The notes beneath the pieces were generated by a model. The model saw nothing but the letters and a program-made list of their open reading frames with translations, made no database searches and was not told the DNA's origin. Shown in pieces: positions 12,174-24,900 of a DNA stretch of 64,000 nt. This DNA is from Diadema setosum. Its lineage: Eukaryota; Echinodermata; Echinoidea; Diadematoida; Diadematidae. How positions within the stretch are numbered: position 1 is the stretch's first letter; every line of letters starts with the position of its first letter. A program made the position numbers and the translations under genes. The stretch covers positions 10,796,046-10,860,045 of the forward strand of contig CM067070.1 of assembly GCA_033980235.1 (NCBI GenBank). Reading direction: 5' to 3'.

Positions 12174-12212
12174 ACTAACCCAAACCCTAACCCTAACCCT
12201 AATCCTAATCCT
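12174..12212. repeat. Interstitial telomere-like repeat (CCCTAA)n
   Basis: About six CCCTAA units, the last ones drifted to TCCTAA. Animal telomere-type sequence inside the chromosome. Confidence 0.85.
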
Positions 12213-12360
12213 CACCGTGCCCTGAACCAAAAGCCCAATCAGACCCATGATGCGATCTATTTTCAGAGAGATATCAATGCCGGAGCATATGGCGTGTCAC
12301 CAGGCATATGTTACGTAGCTTTTCTCACACTATCACCATAAACTGCTGGTATAGCAAGGG

Positions 12361-12522
12361 GTGGAGGAACGATTTTTTTTTTTTTTTTTTGGGGGGGGGG
12401 GGGGGGCTCAAGGGCCAAATAGGGCACTTAGAAAAGAGCACTTGTTAAAATTAAAATGAGGAGGTTTTTTTTTTTTAATTTTGGAAAGGGGGCAAATGCC
12501 CCCCCCCCCCCCCCGTTCCGCC
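12361..12522. mobile_element. Small element with T/G and C homopolymer tracts
   Basis: Bounded by inverted ends GGAGGAACG (12362) and CGTTCCGCC (12512). It contains a T tract next to a G tract and, near the other end, a long C tract. It belongs to a recurrent class of homopolymer-bearing repeats in this window. Family not identified. Confidence 0.45.
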
Positions 12523-12766
12523 GACCTTGCATATAGTTATTTAATTGACATGCGGCCGTCGGTGAGAGCAGACGCATAACTTTCATTCCCCAGCCACCGC
12601 CTTACACAGTCTGGAGACAGCACATTTACTCTTTAGTCTTCTTCGTTTTCTTCGCTTATTTTGCACCAAACTCGTTTAACACATTTAAGTTACTGGTACG
12701 AACCTGGACTACTGGTCTCACTCCAATCACTTCAGAAAATTCAGTTTCTACTAATTAAGCGCAGCT

Positions 12767-13273
12767 ATGCCCATGTCAACCAGAACAACGGTGCCACGCC
12801 CATCTGCAAGCAAGCAGCCGAGCCGCGATCCTGCTAGTTCAGCAGCAGGGGAAGCTTCCCCAGGCCAGACGGCGGTTGTGGGAACTGCACCGTTAACCCT
12901 GGAAGACTTGCAACGCAATCTCACGCAGTTTCCGCGATAATTTGTGGAAAACTAGACCAACTTTCTGATGACGTCAATGCCATGAACAAGAAATTTGATG
13001 AGCTGGAGTCAAGTGTCAAGTGTAACTCTGCCAAAATAACCGAAATGGAAACGGAGGAGCTACCCAAAATGAAAGCAAGGCTCGGCGAGAAAATTGAAAA
13101 GCTTGAGGAGAAGCTGATTCTTCTGGAAATCCACAACCGGAAATCCAATATCCTGTTCTATGGAGTCGAATCTCAGCAAGGTGAGGATATCTACTCCACT
13201 CTTAGGTCTACCTTCATCAATCTTGGAATAGAGAAACGCGTAGCCGACGGCATTGTCATCGCCAACGCCCACC
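12767..13273 (+). pseudogene. L1-like LINE ORF1, 5' part
   Basis: The ORF begins MPMSTRTTVPRPSASK at 12767. It shifts frame near 12930 and continues as a coiled coil (NKKFDELESSVKCNSAKITE ... EKIEKLEEKL). It then reads EIHNRKSNILFYGVES, the transition into the RNA-recognition-like domain typical of L1-type ORF1 proteins (RNA-binding chaperones that coat the LINE RNA). It breaks off at IANAH where a hAT element is inserted. The remainder resumes at 15338. No ORF2 follows, so only ORF1 survives. Confidence 0.8.
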
Positions 13274-15335
13274 CAACGGCGTAGCCAGGATTTGATCTTA
13301 GGGGGGGGGGGGGGGGCGGTTAGTCTGCGAGGGAGCGAAGCGACCGAGCCCGAGCGAGGGGAGCGAGCGAGGGGGGTGGGGGAGGGTGTTGGAGGGGGGT
13401 GTCCCCCCTCCCACGGTAAGAACTTTTTGCATTTTGATGTTGCAAATGGTGCAATTTGATGCATGTTTTTGCTCGTTTTATCGACGTGAAACAGTCCTAC
13501 TTGTTTAAGGTAGCAGTATATTTTAGTGTAGATTATTATTGAACAATTTGCCTATAAAATGGTACAATTAAAATACACTTCCTGTGTTAATTCTTTTCAC
13601 TGAATATCATGAACGCGACTGAACCCGAGCGAGCGGAGCGAGCGAGGGGGGAGGGGAGGGTGTGGGAGGGGGCGTCCCCCCTCCCACGGTAAGAACTTTT
13701 TGCATTTTGATGTTGTAAATGGTGCAATTTGATGCATGTTTTTGCGCGTTTTATCGACGAGAAACAGTCCCACTTGTTTGAGGTAGCAGTATATTTTGAT
13801 GTAGATTATTATTGAACAATTTGCCTATAAAATGGTACAATTTAAATACACTTCTTGTGTTAATTCTTTTCACTGAATATCATGAACGCGACTGAACCCG
13901 AGCGAGCGGAGCGAGCGAAGGGGGATCGAGGGGAGGGTGTGAGAGGGGGGTGTCCCCCCTCCCACGGTGAGAACTTTTTGCATTTTGATGTTGTAAATGG
14001 TGCAATTTGATGCATGTTTTTTGCTCGTTTTATCGACGTGAAACAGTCCTACTTGTTTAAGGTAGCAGTATATCTTAGTGTAGATTATTATTGAACAATT
14101 TGCCTATAAAATGGTATAATTTAAACACACTTCTCAATATTAATTCTTTTCACTGAATATCATGAACGCGACTGAACCCGAGCGAGCGGAGCGAGAGAGG
14201 GGGGAGGGGAGGGTGTGGGAGGGGGGTGTCCTCCCTCCCACGGTGAGAACTTTTTGCATTTTGATGTTGCAAATGGTGCAATTTGATGCATGTTTTTGCG
14301 TGTTTTAACGAGTTGAAACAGTCCCACTTGTTTAAGGTTGCAGTATATTTTAGTGTAGATTATTATTGAACAATTTGCCTATAAAATGGTATATCATTTA
14401 AATAATCTTCTTGTATTAATTCTTACACTGAATATCATGAACGCTGTCTGCAGTTCAGCAATCAAACAGAAAAAGCATGCACACGAGGGTGTAGATAGGG
14501 GCATATCCCCTCTGGTGCAAATTTTTGGTGCAATACTTTTTCATCGAAGTGTTAAAATCACGGAATTTAGCTCTTATTCCGAATGTGCACCATCTGTGTG
14601 TATGTATAAAGTCTAGTGAGGTAGAGCTTAGGGGAAGGGGAATTCCCCCTCCCGTTCGCGGAGCTTTTGCGTTTTTAGAATTGAAATAAAGCGTCTAAAC
14701 AGTCTACTTCTATGCATGGCGGAAGGGGGGGGGGGGCGATCAGGGAGAAGTGTTATCTCCACCCTTCCCTTCCGATGGAGCTTTTGCCTGAAATTGAGAT
14801 ATCTCGTATACGCATATTAACTGATGGAATCAACATTTGGGAAATCACCAAAAAAAAAAAAAAAAAAAAAAAAAGAAACTGATGGGGGGGGGGGGCTGAG
14901 GGAGGAAAGGGTAGATTAAAAGGGGAAATTCCCCTTATACATGAGGGAACCTTGAGTTTTCGGAATATAAGTGATAAGTCTTGTGCACTCAGAATTATTC
15001 ATATTTTGTGTGTGTGCGTAAATCTAAAAAGTGTACTAAGCTAGGGAAAGAGGCACAGAGGGGGAGGGTTTGGGAGGGGGATACCCCCTCCCAAGCACGA
15101 GAGATTCTGCATATTTTGAATTGAAATTCAACGATCTGGTGCACACTTTGAGTGAAATATTCAAAAAAATATCTTATTTGATGAAAGGTTGCAAAGGAGA
15201 CCCGCTTCATGTGCATGCATACAGTATACACGCATTTTTTTTTTCCGCTTCCCAAATCCCCGGTCCAAATCTTAGGGGGGGGGGGGGCGACCGCCCCCAT
15301 CGCCCCCCCCCCCCCCCCCCCTGGCTACGCCAGTG
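13274..15335. mobile_element. Non-autonomous hAT-type transposon (2.06 kb) inserted in LINE ORF1
   Basis: Inverted ends CAACGGCGTAGCCAGG (left) and CCTGGCTACGCCAGTG (right) enclose a G tract, a tandem array, further diverged units and a C tract. The flanking LINE reading frame reads VIANAH before and AHRLPRR after, so the insertion point is known. Candidate 8-bp duplications are CGCCCACC (left) and GGCGCACC (right, two bases beyond the right end), six of eight identical. No transposase is seen. Confidence 0.82.
13345..14440. repeat. Four tandem units of about 276 bp inside the hAT element
   Basis: The landmark GAACTTTTTGCATTTTGATG occurs at 13420, 13693, 13971 and 14247 (spacings 273, 278, 276). 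Each unit carries a GAGCGAGCGGAGCGAGCGAG-type block and a GGGAGGGGG / CCCCCTCCC hairpin. More diverged relatives of the G/C hairpin block recur at about 14630, 14720, 14880 and 15060. Confidence 0.92.
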
Positions 15336-15677
15336 GTGGCGCACCGCCTGCCGAGGCGCAACGCTACCGTCGAAGGTCCTGTGCCTATTATCGCGAGATT
15401 TTGCTACATGCGTGAACGCGACCTTGTACTAGGTGCCTACGAGAACCAACAGCGACAACCACAGCGCGGTATCACTGAAGGTGCTCCAACTCAACCGCGT
15501 CCGCGAATCTCGGTGCGAACCGATCTGCCGCCCACCCTTAAGGCCAGACGATGAACCCTCTCGAGTGTCGCGTACAAAATGCGAAAGGACAGGGATCTTT
15601 CTACCAAAATCGCCGTCCAAGGTGCCAGAGTAATCCTGCAATGGAAAGAAAAAGGCTCGTCGAAATGGAATCTCTAA
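15336..15677 (+). pseudogene. L1-like LINE ORF1, 3' part
   Basis: The frame resumes AHRLPRRNATVEGPVPIIAR, FCYMRERDLVLGAYE and ISVRTDLPPTLKARR, then has a stop where CGA has become TGA. It continues SSVAYKMRKDRDLSTKIAVQ and VILQWKEKGSSKWNL, with the terminal stop at 15675. This is the ORF1 C-terminal domain (PIIxRF, RTDLPP, KTxVxGxxVxLxWK pattern). Together with 12767-13273 it makes a nearly complete but dead ORF1. Confidence 0.8.
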
Positions 15678-16701
15678 ACTGACTGACCAGAACGCCAGAT
15701 CATGATTCTCGTGTAAGATTGTTCTTATGCCCTTATTTCACTCATTCTTGCTCTGATATCTCCTCTTTACCCATATCTGTAAGTTGGTTCCCTTTCAAGT
15801 AATTTAACGTGTCTGAATGGAAAGAAATGAAAATGCCTTCTGTACATTATCACGCAGAGGAATGGTTCAAAATTTTTAAGAGCGTAATATAAATATGTCA
15901 TTATTGACATTGGTATAATCTACACTGGTTCATTTTTGCTTAAAATCAGCATAACCATAAATTGTGTGGATTTCTTTATAGAATTGAACGTTATTTTCTT
16001 AAATATATTTCATAAAACTGCAAAATTATAATATTCATGTCACTTCTTTCTCGAGCGCAGTGCGCAAAAAATTTTGTTTGTGTATCAAGATATTACTTTT
16101 TGTCTTTTTGTTTGTTTGTTTGGACCAAAACTCATGTGTTATGCACTGAGACCTAAAGAACGAAAATATTTTTCACTTTTATCACTAAGCTGAACCAGCC
16201 GATTTCATAACATCCGAATGATTAAAAAAAAAAAATTATTATACATAAACTAAAATATTTTGCATGGAATATTGATGAAGGATCTCTATTGCCGCTCTTT
16301 TTTATGTCCTTGTTTCATTCCCCTGATAATAAGCAATGAAATTTCGTATCTACCGCAACTTTGTTTGCTGAATTTTTGTCGTTATAGCTGATTCATATAA
16401 TAACATAACAAAGAGTGACACAGATAATTATGCTGCTCAACTGAGAGTAGTATGTAGAATTTGTCTATTATTTAATAGTACAATTTTCACATTGAATTTA
16501 TTCAGCATATCTTGGCGCATGCTTGATATGACAACTTTTTTCCGGACTTTTTGATTCTCTCCTTCAATACCTTTACTCGCAGTCAAACGGCTGATTTTGC
16601 TTGAAATAATAGTGCATATTATTTTTTTCCTCTTCTTTTCTTGTTCTATGTGTGTTTTCAACTTAATGTACTCACACATAGGATGTGATTTCGATGTTAG
16701 A
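15678..16701. other. No gene seen
   Basis: AT-rich, with no ORF2 of the L1-like element and no other recognisable unit. Confidence 0.5.
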
Positions 16702-16703
16702 TA

Positions 16704-17482
16704 GTCCATGGGCCAAGAGGCGAAAAATTGGTTATTGGTACCATCTCAGGTGGCAATACCTTTTTGGTGTCATTTTGTTTGTTGGGCATAGATATGCTTA
16801 TCAAGCTATGATAGCATTTCCAAATGAGTAGCTTAGTCCTAATAAATGAATTTTTAACCAATTTGGTCTCTTTTTTATATCCCTATACTTCTGAATCGAG
16901 GCTAACCGCTATAGAAACAAGAGCACGGTCTTCTGTATGTCCATGGAGCTCATGGTAAGTCCACAGGTGTTCTGTTGTAAACGCGGTGCGCTTAGTATTT
17001 ATTCAAGGCGGCGAAGGGAATATCCAAAGGGTGATGCTGTCCAGAGCTAAACGCGGTGCGTTTAGTCGTTATTCAAGACGGCGAAGGGAATATCCAAAGC
17101 CTATGATACAGCGTATATCACTTTTTTAATATCTAAAAAAGAACAAAACAAAAAAGCAATTCCTCGTGGATTTTGCCGTACTTTTTATTATTCATCATTT
17201 TCCGGTGAAAACGCTGAGGTGAAAACACTAATGCCACGCCAATGTAGCTTTATTTCCATCAAACAATGAACCGGTACACTACAATACGTAATAATAAATA
17301 CTATTGTAAATGAGCAGAGTGATTTTTGTGTAAAACTGATGTATTTGTTGAGAGGGTAGTATAAAAACAGTATAGATAATTCCTTTTATTAGTAACTTTA
17401 GATATGATAACGGTGCATTGTTTTGTTTTGTTGTTGTTGTTTTTTTGCAGTGTTTACCAGAACTGATATTGTTGTTAATCAG

Positions 17483-17514
<32 letters not shown>

Positions 17515-18241
17515 ACAATTGTCACACAATTAGTCCATGGGCCAAGACCCGAAAAATGGGTTACTGGTACCACCTGAGGTGGCAAGTTCTAGTTGTGCAT
17601 TTTGAAATGGCATATATCTGAGGAATATTATTTTGCTATAATAGCATTTCCAGAGTAGTAGCTTAGTCATAGATTTCAGCCATCAACCCGACCAATGCCA
17701 AATATCTTTCATTGTTGGATGGAAATAAAGCGACAGTGGCGTGGCATTAGCGTTTTCACCGTAGCGTTTTCACCGGAAAATGATGAATAATTGAAAAATA
17801 CGGCAAAATCCACTAGGAATTGTTTGTTTGTTTGTTTGTTTAGTTTTTTTTTTGCATTTTAGATAAAGGGATATACACTGTATTATTAGCTGTGGATATT
17901 CCCTTCGCCGTCTTGAATAAAGACTAAGCGCTGTGGACATCATAACCCTTGGATATTCCCTTCGCTGCCTTGAATAAAGACTAAGCGCACCGCGTTTACA
18001 ACAGAACACCTGTGGACATACAGAAGACAGTGCTCTTCTTTCTATAGCAGTTAGCTTCGATTCAGAAGTAAAGGGATATAACAGCGAAACCAAACGGGTT
18101 AAAAATTCATTTATTAGGACTAAGCTAGTCATTTGGAAATGCTATCATAGCTTTATAGGCATACTATGCCCGACAAACAAAATGACACCAAAAAGGTTTT
18201 GCCACCCCAGATGGTACCAATATCTGGCCTGGCCCATGGAC
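16704..18241. mobile_element. Large inverted-repeat (foldback) element, TA-flanked
   Basis: Arms of about 560 bp (16704-17275 and 17690-18241) pair over their length. Ends are GTCCATGGGCCA and TGGCCCATGGAC, each next to TA. Both arms contain two copies of a roughly 60-bp unit with GGCGAAGGGAATATCCAAAG. A third copy of the left end starts at 17533 after a (CA)n run (17487-17512), implying a nested or duplicated end. No transposase frame was found. Confidence 0.8.
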
Positions 18242-19051
18242 TATAGAGTCTGCTGTATCTTGCGACCCTCCAGACTATTGCGCAATTGAAAAAATATGCA
18301 ATTTTTCTGTATTAAGATGTTATCTGCCCTGCTTTGGCAGGGGGGGGGGGGGAGTGACAAAGGTGACATTTCTCGTGGGGGAGCTGAGTGTGTCTGTCGT
18401 TTACACTGGCGTCGATGGACTATCATGATGTCTTGTCTGACATATCACATAGTGGGATGGGTGTTTCTGCATGAGGCTTGGCCTGGAGGAAGAAATGAAT
18501 TATGAAAACATCAGTGGCTCAAATTCGGATGGTATGTCACTTGCTTCCTTTTGCCAAGATGGGGCAGTTATCTCCCCGTACCTTAGATAAACATGTCATG
18601 TATGGCAACGCAATGAATGCTAAATATGTGATTTCACGCCCGTTAGAGTCTGCTATAGCTGGTGACTTTTCACATACCATCACATTCTGTACCTCCAACT
18701 GTGTATGAATGCTGGAAATGTATTTGTGTTGTAAGCTATAAATAGCCTTTACAATCAAGTTGTCTCATGATTAACCATGCAAAGGTTCTGGCCATCTTAT
18801 CTGATATTCTGCTTTAAAGTACAACACAATATTCACCCTTTCAACAACAAATGTAAAACTTTTTGAATTATATCCTGATATAGAGCCCGCAGCGTGGCGC
18901 TGTAGCACCGCACGTGCGAAGCCTGGAACGGGCATGTGTTGTGGTTTATTCAGGGAGGTGCTAGAGCAGGAGAGACAACTACTGCTCTCCTTTGAAGTCA
19001 TGCGCGGCACCGCCGAGAAGTTATGCGTTCACCTACAGGTGTAGCCCCATG
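18242..19051. other. No gene seen; G tract and a dispersed repeat
   Basis: Includes a G tract at 18341-18353. A segment at 18890-19010, in reverse, resembles 50200-50290 and 21020-21140 (GCATGACTTC then CACCTCCCTG). Confidence 0.5.
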
Positions 19052-19397
19052 GGCTTGTGCCGAAAGGGTGGGTTGGGTGGTGGCGCGTCGCGTTAATGGG
19101 AACACCACCCTTCGTCCAAAGCCCCCCCGCTTTTGCCGAAAGGGTGCGTTGGGAGCGTTGGGTCGCGTCGCGTTGACTGGAACCCCACCCTTCGTCCAAA
19201 GCCCCCCCCCCGGTTTTGCCGAAAGGGTGCGTTGGTACTTTTTCTCATATAATATTAAAAGACGAGTTTTAAATTCATATTTAACCTTCAAACAACCATT
19301 TCAAAGAGGCTATCGTCCGGATCGGTTTCTAAGCTCACAGGGAAGAGACGAAAGTTGGTCTAATTCCATTTTGTATTAAGCGCATTACAAATGTAAT

Positions 19398-19429
<32 letters not shown>

Positions 19430-20510
19430 GTTATTATTATTATCGGTTTACACTCTATTACCACTTGGTCTACAGCCAGTTGGTCTAATTGACTGTTTAA
19501 TATCAGTTGGTCTAATAACCAGTTGGTCTAGTCATCTTTTCGTCCAATTACTGTTTTGTCTAATTGTTATTTAGTTTAATTACTATTTGGTCTACAGTCA
19601 ATTCGTCTAATAATAGCCATTTGGTCTATTTTTGGTCTAACACCAATTCATATCATCAAATACCGATTTGGTCTATTATGAGTTGGTCTAATTCCATTTC
19701 GTATAATCATCAAATGGTCTAAAATAAAACCAAATTATTTTGTCCAATATAAATTTAGTGTACACATCATTAATTTTGGTCCATTGCCCAGTTGGTCTAG
19801 CCTCTGTCTATCATCATTTAGTCTACACCCATTTAGTCTGATAACCATCGATCTTATTGTCATTTGGTCTAATAGCCAGCCTCCTGGTCTAATCAGGTAC
19901 CATTTGGTCCAATCATCGTTTCGTCTATATGACCAACTGGGCTATTTTTTTTTTTTTTTTTTTTTGGGGGGGGGCCTTTTTATTGATGTGTACACCAAAT
20001 TTATATTGGACAAATTTGGTTTTATTAGAACAACTCATAATAGACCAAAAACAGACCAAATGGCTATCATTAGACGAATTGACTGTAGACCAAATAGTAA
20101 TTAAACCAAATAACAATTAGACCAAACAGTAATTGGACGAAATGATGACTAGACCAACTGGTTATTAGACCAACTGATATTAAACAGTCTATTAGACCAA
20201 CTGGCTGTAGACCAGGTGGTAATAGAGTGTAAACCGATCCGGACGATAGCCTCTTTGAAATGGTTGTTTGAAGGTTAAATATAGATTAAAAACTCGTCTT
20301 TTAATATTACATGAGAAAAAGTACCAACGCACCCTTTCGGCAAAACCGGGGGGGGGGGGGGGGGGCTTTGGACGAAGGGTGGGGTTCCAGTCAACGCGAC
20401 GCGACGCTCCCAACGCACCCTTTCGGCAAAACCGGGGGGGCTTTGGACGAAGGGTGGTGTTCCCATTAACGCGACGCGCCACCACCCAACCCACCCTTTC
20501 GGCACAAGCC
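19052..20510. mobile_element. Long-TIR foldback element with TTGGTCTA arrays (1.46 kb)
   Basis: Ends GGCTTGTGCCGAAAGG and CCTTTCGGCACAAGCC begin arms of roughly 500-600 bp. Each arm holds terminal subrepeats (GGGTGCGTTGGGAGCGTTGG ... CTTCGTCCAAAG with a C/G tract), then CGATCCGGACGATAGCCTC, then an array of TTGGTCTAAT-like words. Flanks AGCCCCATG and TTACCCATG agree at six of nine bases, consistent with an eroded 9-bp target duplication. A shorter relative at 54103-54841 has a perfect one. Long arms and 9-bp duplications suggest a Mutator-type element, but no transposase is present. Confidence 0.75.
19402..19443. repeat. (ATT)n microsatellite
   Basis: Fourteen ATT-type triplets with a single GTT, inside the left arm of the foldback element. 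Confidence 0.95.
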
Positions 20511-21994
20511 TTACCCATGTGCTTTGACAAAAGAGAGTATCAATAATCGGAACTAGCGCTCTCACATCTAGAAATACTTCCCCCTACTGCAATTCGCTCT
20601 CTCTTTCAACGTGATGGCAACAAAGAATTTGTGTACCTTAAATTGGAGCAGCGAATCAAAATGCAGTGTAAAACTGACAATTTTAACAGGAAATAGTTTA
20701 AAAGCACGCTGGAACACGCTTTAGTGGAGTACTTTATTTGAAGGATCAAAATATCCCAGATTAAAAGATAAAAAACTAACATGCGGAAATGTGCGCAATA
20801 TAGAAAAATATGAGGTTTTTAAGAGGGCCTAATTTTCATTTCATTTCGATTTGCGCATTACGAAGAAACTAGAAATACATGTTTATGATAATGAATTCTT
20901 TCTTTAACTATTCTTAATCAATTCGAGTATTTCATTTAAAATTTTACAGTGAAATAAAGCCTGTAATTCAACTAAAGGTGAAATGCGTTCTTTGTCTCCG
21001 AACTTCGTCTTGCAGCTAGAGCGGTGCCACGCATGACTTCAAAGCGTATTGGAATGCTAGACATCCCATTGTAACGCCTTGAACGCAAACATGTGTTTGC
21101 ATGAATTACGAAGAGTTGCCACTCCATCTCTGTAACACCTCCCTGTTTTATTCAAGTTTCCCCCTGTTAACTATGTTGTCATCATTTGTAAAGGGCACCG
21201 TCCTTCCTTGTTCTTCCTTGCACTGCATTTTATCTTCTCATTTTGTTAATCCAACAAAAAAAAAAAGTATCGATATTCACATAACACTTACTTAGCCGAT
21301 TCAAACAATCTGAGATCATATTGTATTGGCATTACTCATGTATTTGCCTTTAAGTATATTCCTTCATAACATCTGTTATTTACTGAAATCTGGATAATTC
21401 AAATTCCCTTTGCATTTTCTTTTGATTTGGATTTTTCTTTTATCTTTTTTTTTCTTCCTGTCTGCCAAATTCTAAACGGTGTATGGTGGTGGCTGACAGG
21501 AAGATGTGTACCGATGCTTTCTGTTATAGCGTATATGTACTTTCTGAGGCTGATTTTTTGTATTATTGCAGCGGTAGGGCAATGCTCTCTGCTGGTAAGA
21601 TCATGTGCATTCCTTCTTCTTTTGTCTATACTCTCCGCCGATCATTTTGTGTATGCATGTCTTTTTATTTTATTTCGGAAGCCCACCGAGACACTCGTTG
21701 TATCTTCGTTCACCTGTTGTGTGTGTTCCTTGTTCTTCTCTCTCATCGTTATTGACCCTTCTAGCCCAATTCATTCTGCATTCTTTTACTCCCAGTTCCC
21801 TTCCTTCGCAACGATCCTCTATTTATTCAGGTCTTTACGCAACCCATGCACACTGCTATGTGCATCGATTATTTCCAGCACCTTGTCACATTCCGTCTGC
21901 TGGCTATTCCCCCATTGCATAATAACTGGATATTTCCTCATTACAGCTCTACTGTTGATGCAGGGTCAAATCTTAGACAATTTCATCTTTCGTT
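20511..21994. other. No gene seen; T/C-rich leader before the LINE
   Basis: Positions 21420-21990 are so T/C-rich that three plus frames stay open and look like membrane proteins. This is most likely the 5' untranslated part of the adjacent LINE. Confidence 0.5.
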
Positions 21995-24900
21995 ATGGCT
22001 GATCTCTCGAATGCACCCTTTCATTCCGTGCCAAATGACGATTTTTTTTTTTATTGCATAGGCTCACAACATCCGAATCTGACTCAGTTGATGAGGCACC
22101 AATTACACAAGCAACTCCTTATGACAACTTCGTTGCCGATAATCTTAATTCAGCAGTAAATGAACTGCCTTATGATCTTAGTAACGATTTAAATCTGAAC
22201 ACGTTATGTAATTACATAACAGTTAATCAATTCAAAGATATGTATTTTAATTTCTCTAAAGACACGTTTTCTCTGTTGCATTTTAACATAAGAAGTTTGA
22301 ATAAACATTTTGATGAGTTAAAATTTTTATTAGAATCCGATGCTAGCCAATCACTCTCTTTCATCGGACTTAGCGAAACCTGATTGACTTCCACTACTGA
22401 AGATTCCTTTGGAATTGACGGATACAATATGTATGTCAGTAATAGATCGGACAGAAGTGGAGGCGATGTTGCATTTTACGTATCAAGTATTTACAAATGT
22501 ATTGTTCACAACGACATTTGTAGAATGGATAACACTGTTGAATCTCTTTTTGTAGAAATTTCTATCCCAGGATGTAGGAATGTGTTATTGGGTATAATAT
22601 ACAGACCTCCTAATTCGAATACTTAAGATTTTGTGACTTATATTTCAGACCTTGTAAAAACCCAGTTTTTCGAAATAAGGATTGCTTTCTACTTGGTGAT
22701 TACAATATTGATTTGCTGAAATCTGGAAATGATTACATCTCAAGCGAGTTTCTTGAGACACTTTTGTCTTCATCCTTTCTGCCACTCATTACTAAACCGA
22801 CTCGCGCCACGGATCACTCTGCTACTCTAATTGACAATCTGTTTTGCAATATCTTACCTCTTTCCGATTCTTTTATAATTCTCTCAGATGTGACCGACCA
22901 TTTCCCAATCATGACTCATTTTACTTTGATAACTTTAGCTAATGATGCTAAACCTTCGGCTCCTTTATGCAAACGTAGAGTCTCATGTGAAAAGTTAGCC
23001 AGATTTGATGCCGCTCTTGATAATGCTGATTGGTCACGAGTTTATGAAACTGATGATGTTAATCTGTCTTTTAATAATTTTATGGAAATATTTAATTTTC
23101 TTTTAGATGATATTATTCCAAAGCAAAAAAGTAAAATGGATTATAAAAAGACGCCTAGGTTACCATGGATTTCAAAATCAATTCTTCGTTCAATTAATAG
23201 AAAAAATCGATTGTGTTATAAATATAAAATGGAAGAAACTGAACGATCAAAGAACAGATATACATCATATAAAAACACATTAACTAGGATTTTACGTTTG
23301 GAAAAGAAAAGGTATTATTCTCAGCAGTTGTCGAAATTTAAGTTTGATATCAAAAATACCTGGAAAGTTTTAAAGCAGGCTATGAATATCCCGAATAAAA
23401 AAGTAGAAATAGATGAAATAAAGTGGGATGATGAAATAATTAATGACCCTGTTGATATTGCAAATGTTTTTAATTCTTATTTTTCAAAAATAGGTGAAAC
23501 GCTTGCTCATGGTATTCCGGCTACAGAACAGAATTTTACTGAATTCTTAGGCCAGTGTAACCCCAACTCTCTTTTTTTTTTTTAACTCCAACAAATAGAT
23601 ACGAGATCATTGATATTGTATCCTCTTTAAAAAACAAACGTAGTTCGGTTATGATGATAAAGATAATTGTATCCTTAAGGGTGTTATATCATCAGTTGCG
23701 GATCCCTTGGCTCACATTTTTAATCTGTCAATTTCTAATGGTATGTTTCCTGAAAAACTGAAATGGGCTAAAGTAATTCCAATATTTAAAAAAGGTAATA
23801 ATCTGGATGTCAGCAATTATCGTCCAATCTCTTTATTATCTTCATTATCGAAAGTTTTAGAAAAAATAATATACACCAGAATTACCAAATTTTTAAATGT
23901 GCACAAAATATTCACAAATTCCCAGTTTGGTTTTCGAGAAAAACATAGTACCATCCACGTAGTTCTTCATTTTATTGATAAAGTCGTTAATGCAACTGAC
24001 AATCATTCTCATTTAATTAGTATATTCTTGGACTTCTCCAAGGCCTTCGATACAATTAATCACAACATTTTACTCCACAAGTTATCGCACTATGGAATAC
24101 GTGGGAAGGCCTTGGAGTGGTTGAAGACTTATTTACCTAACAGAAAACAGTTTGTTTCAATTAAAGATAATAATTCAGTTATAAGAGATGCTAAGTGTGA
24201 TGTTCCACAGGGAAGTCTTTTAGGGCCGCTGTTATTCATAATATATATCAATGGTTTTTCCTCTGTTTCAGAGGTACTTTCTTTTATACACTATGCTGAT
24301 GACACCAGTGTTTTTCTTGCCCATAACGATATCGCTGTTCTTGTTCAACAAGTTAGTGCAGAATTGAGAAAAGTGTCCAACTTGGTCAGAGCTAACAAGT
24401 TGTCATTGAATGTTCAGAAAACAAAATATATGCTTTTCAGCAATACTGTTGATTCTTTGAATTCAGAAATAGTTCTGGATGATTGTAATTTAGACAGTGT
24501 GTCATATTTTAAATTTCTTGGTATTTTTGTAGATAATAAACTTTCTTGGAAAATACATATTGATCATATTTGCAAAATCATTTCTCGCAATATAGGTGTT
24601 ATGAACAGACTAAAATTTTATATTCCTGAAAAGACATTACTTGTGTTATACTCCTCTTTGATACTCCCTTACCTTCATTATGGAATTTTAGCTTGGGGCA
24701 GTAGTCATCAGACGCTGCTGAATAGAGTGTTATTACTGCAAAAGAAAGCCCTCCGTATCATTTCCTTATTCTCCCACTCGTTCACATACAAATGTATTGT
24801 TTAACTGTAATAAGCTACTAAAATTCAACTAATTATTTTTATACAACTTATGCCAATTTATGTATATGTATGATAACAGTTTACTGCCACCTATCTTTGG

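Noticed and set aside
21427..22002. 191-codon membrane-protein-like frame
   Set aside because: The region is T/C-rich and open in all three plus frames, and it sits directly upstream of a LINE ORF2; most likely untranslated leader.
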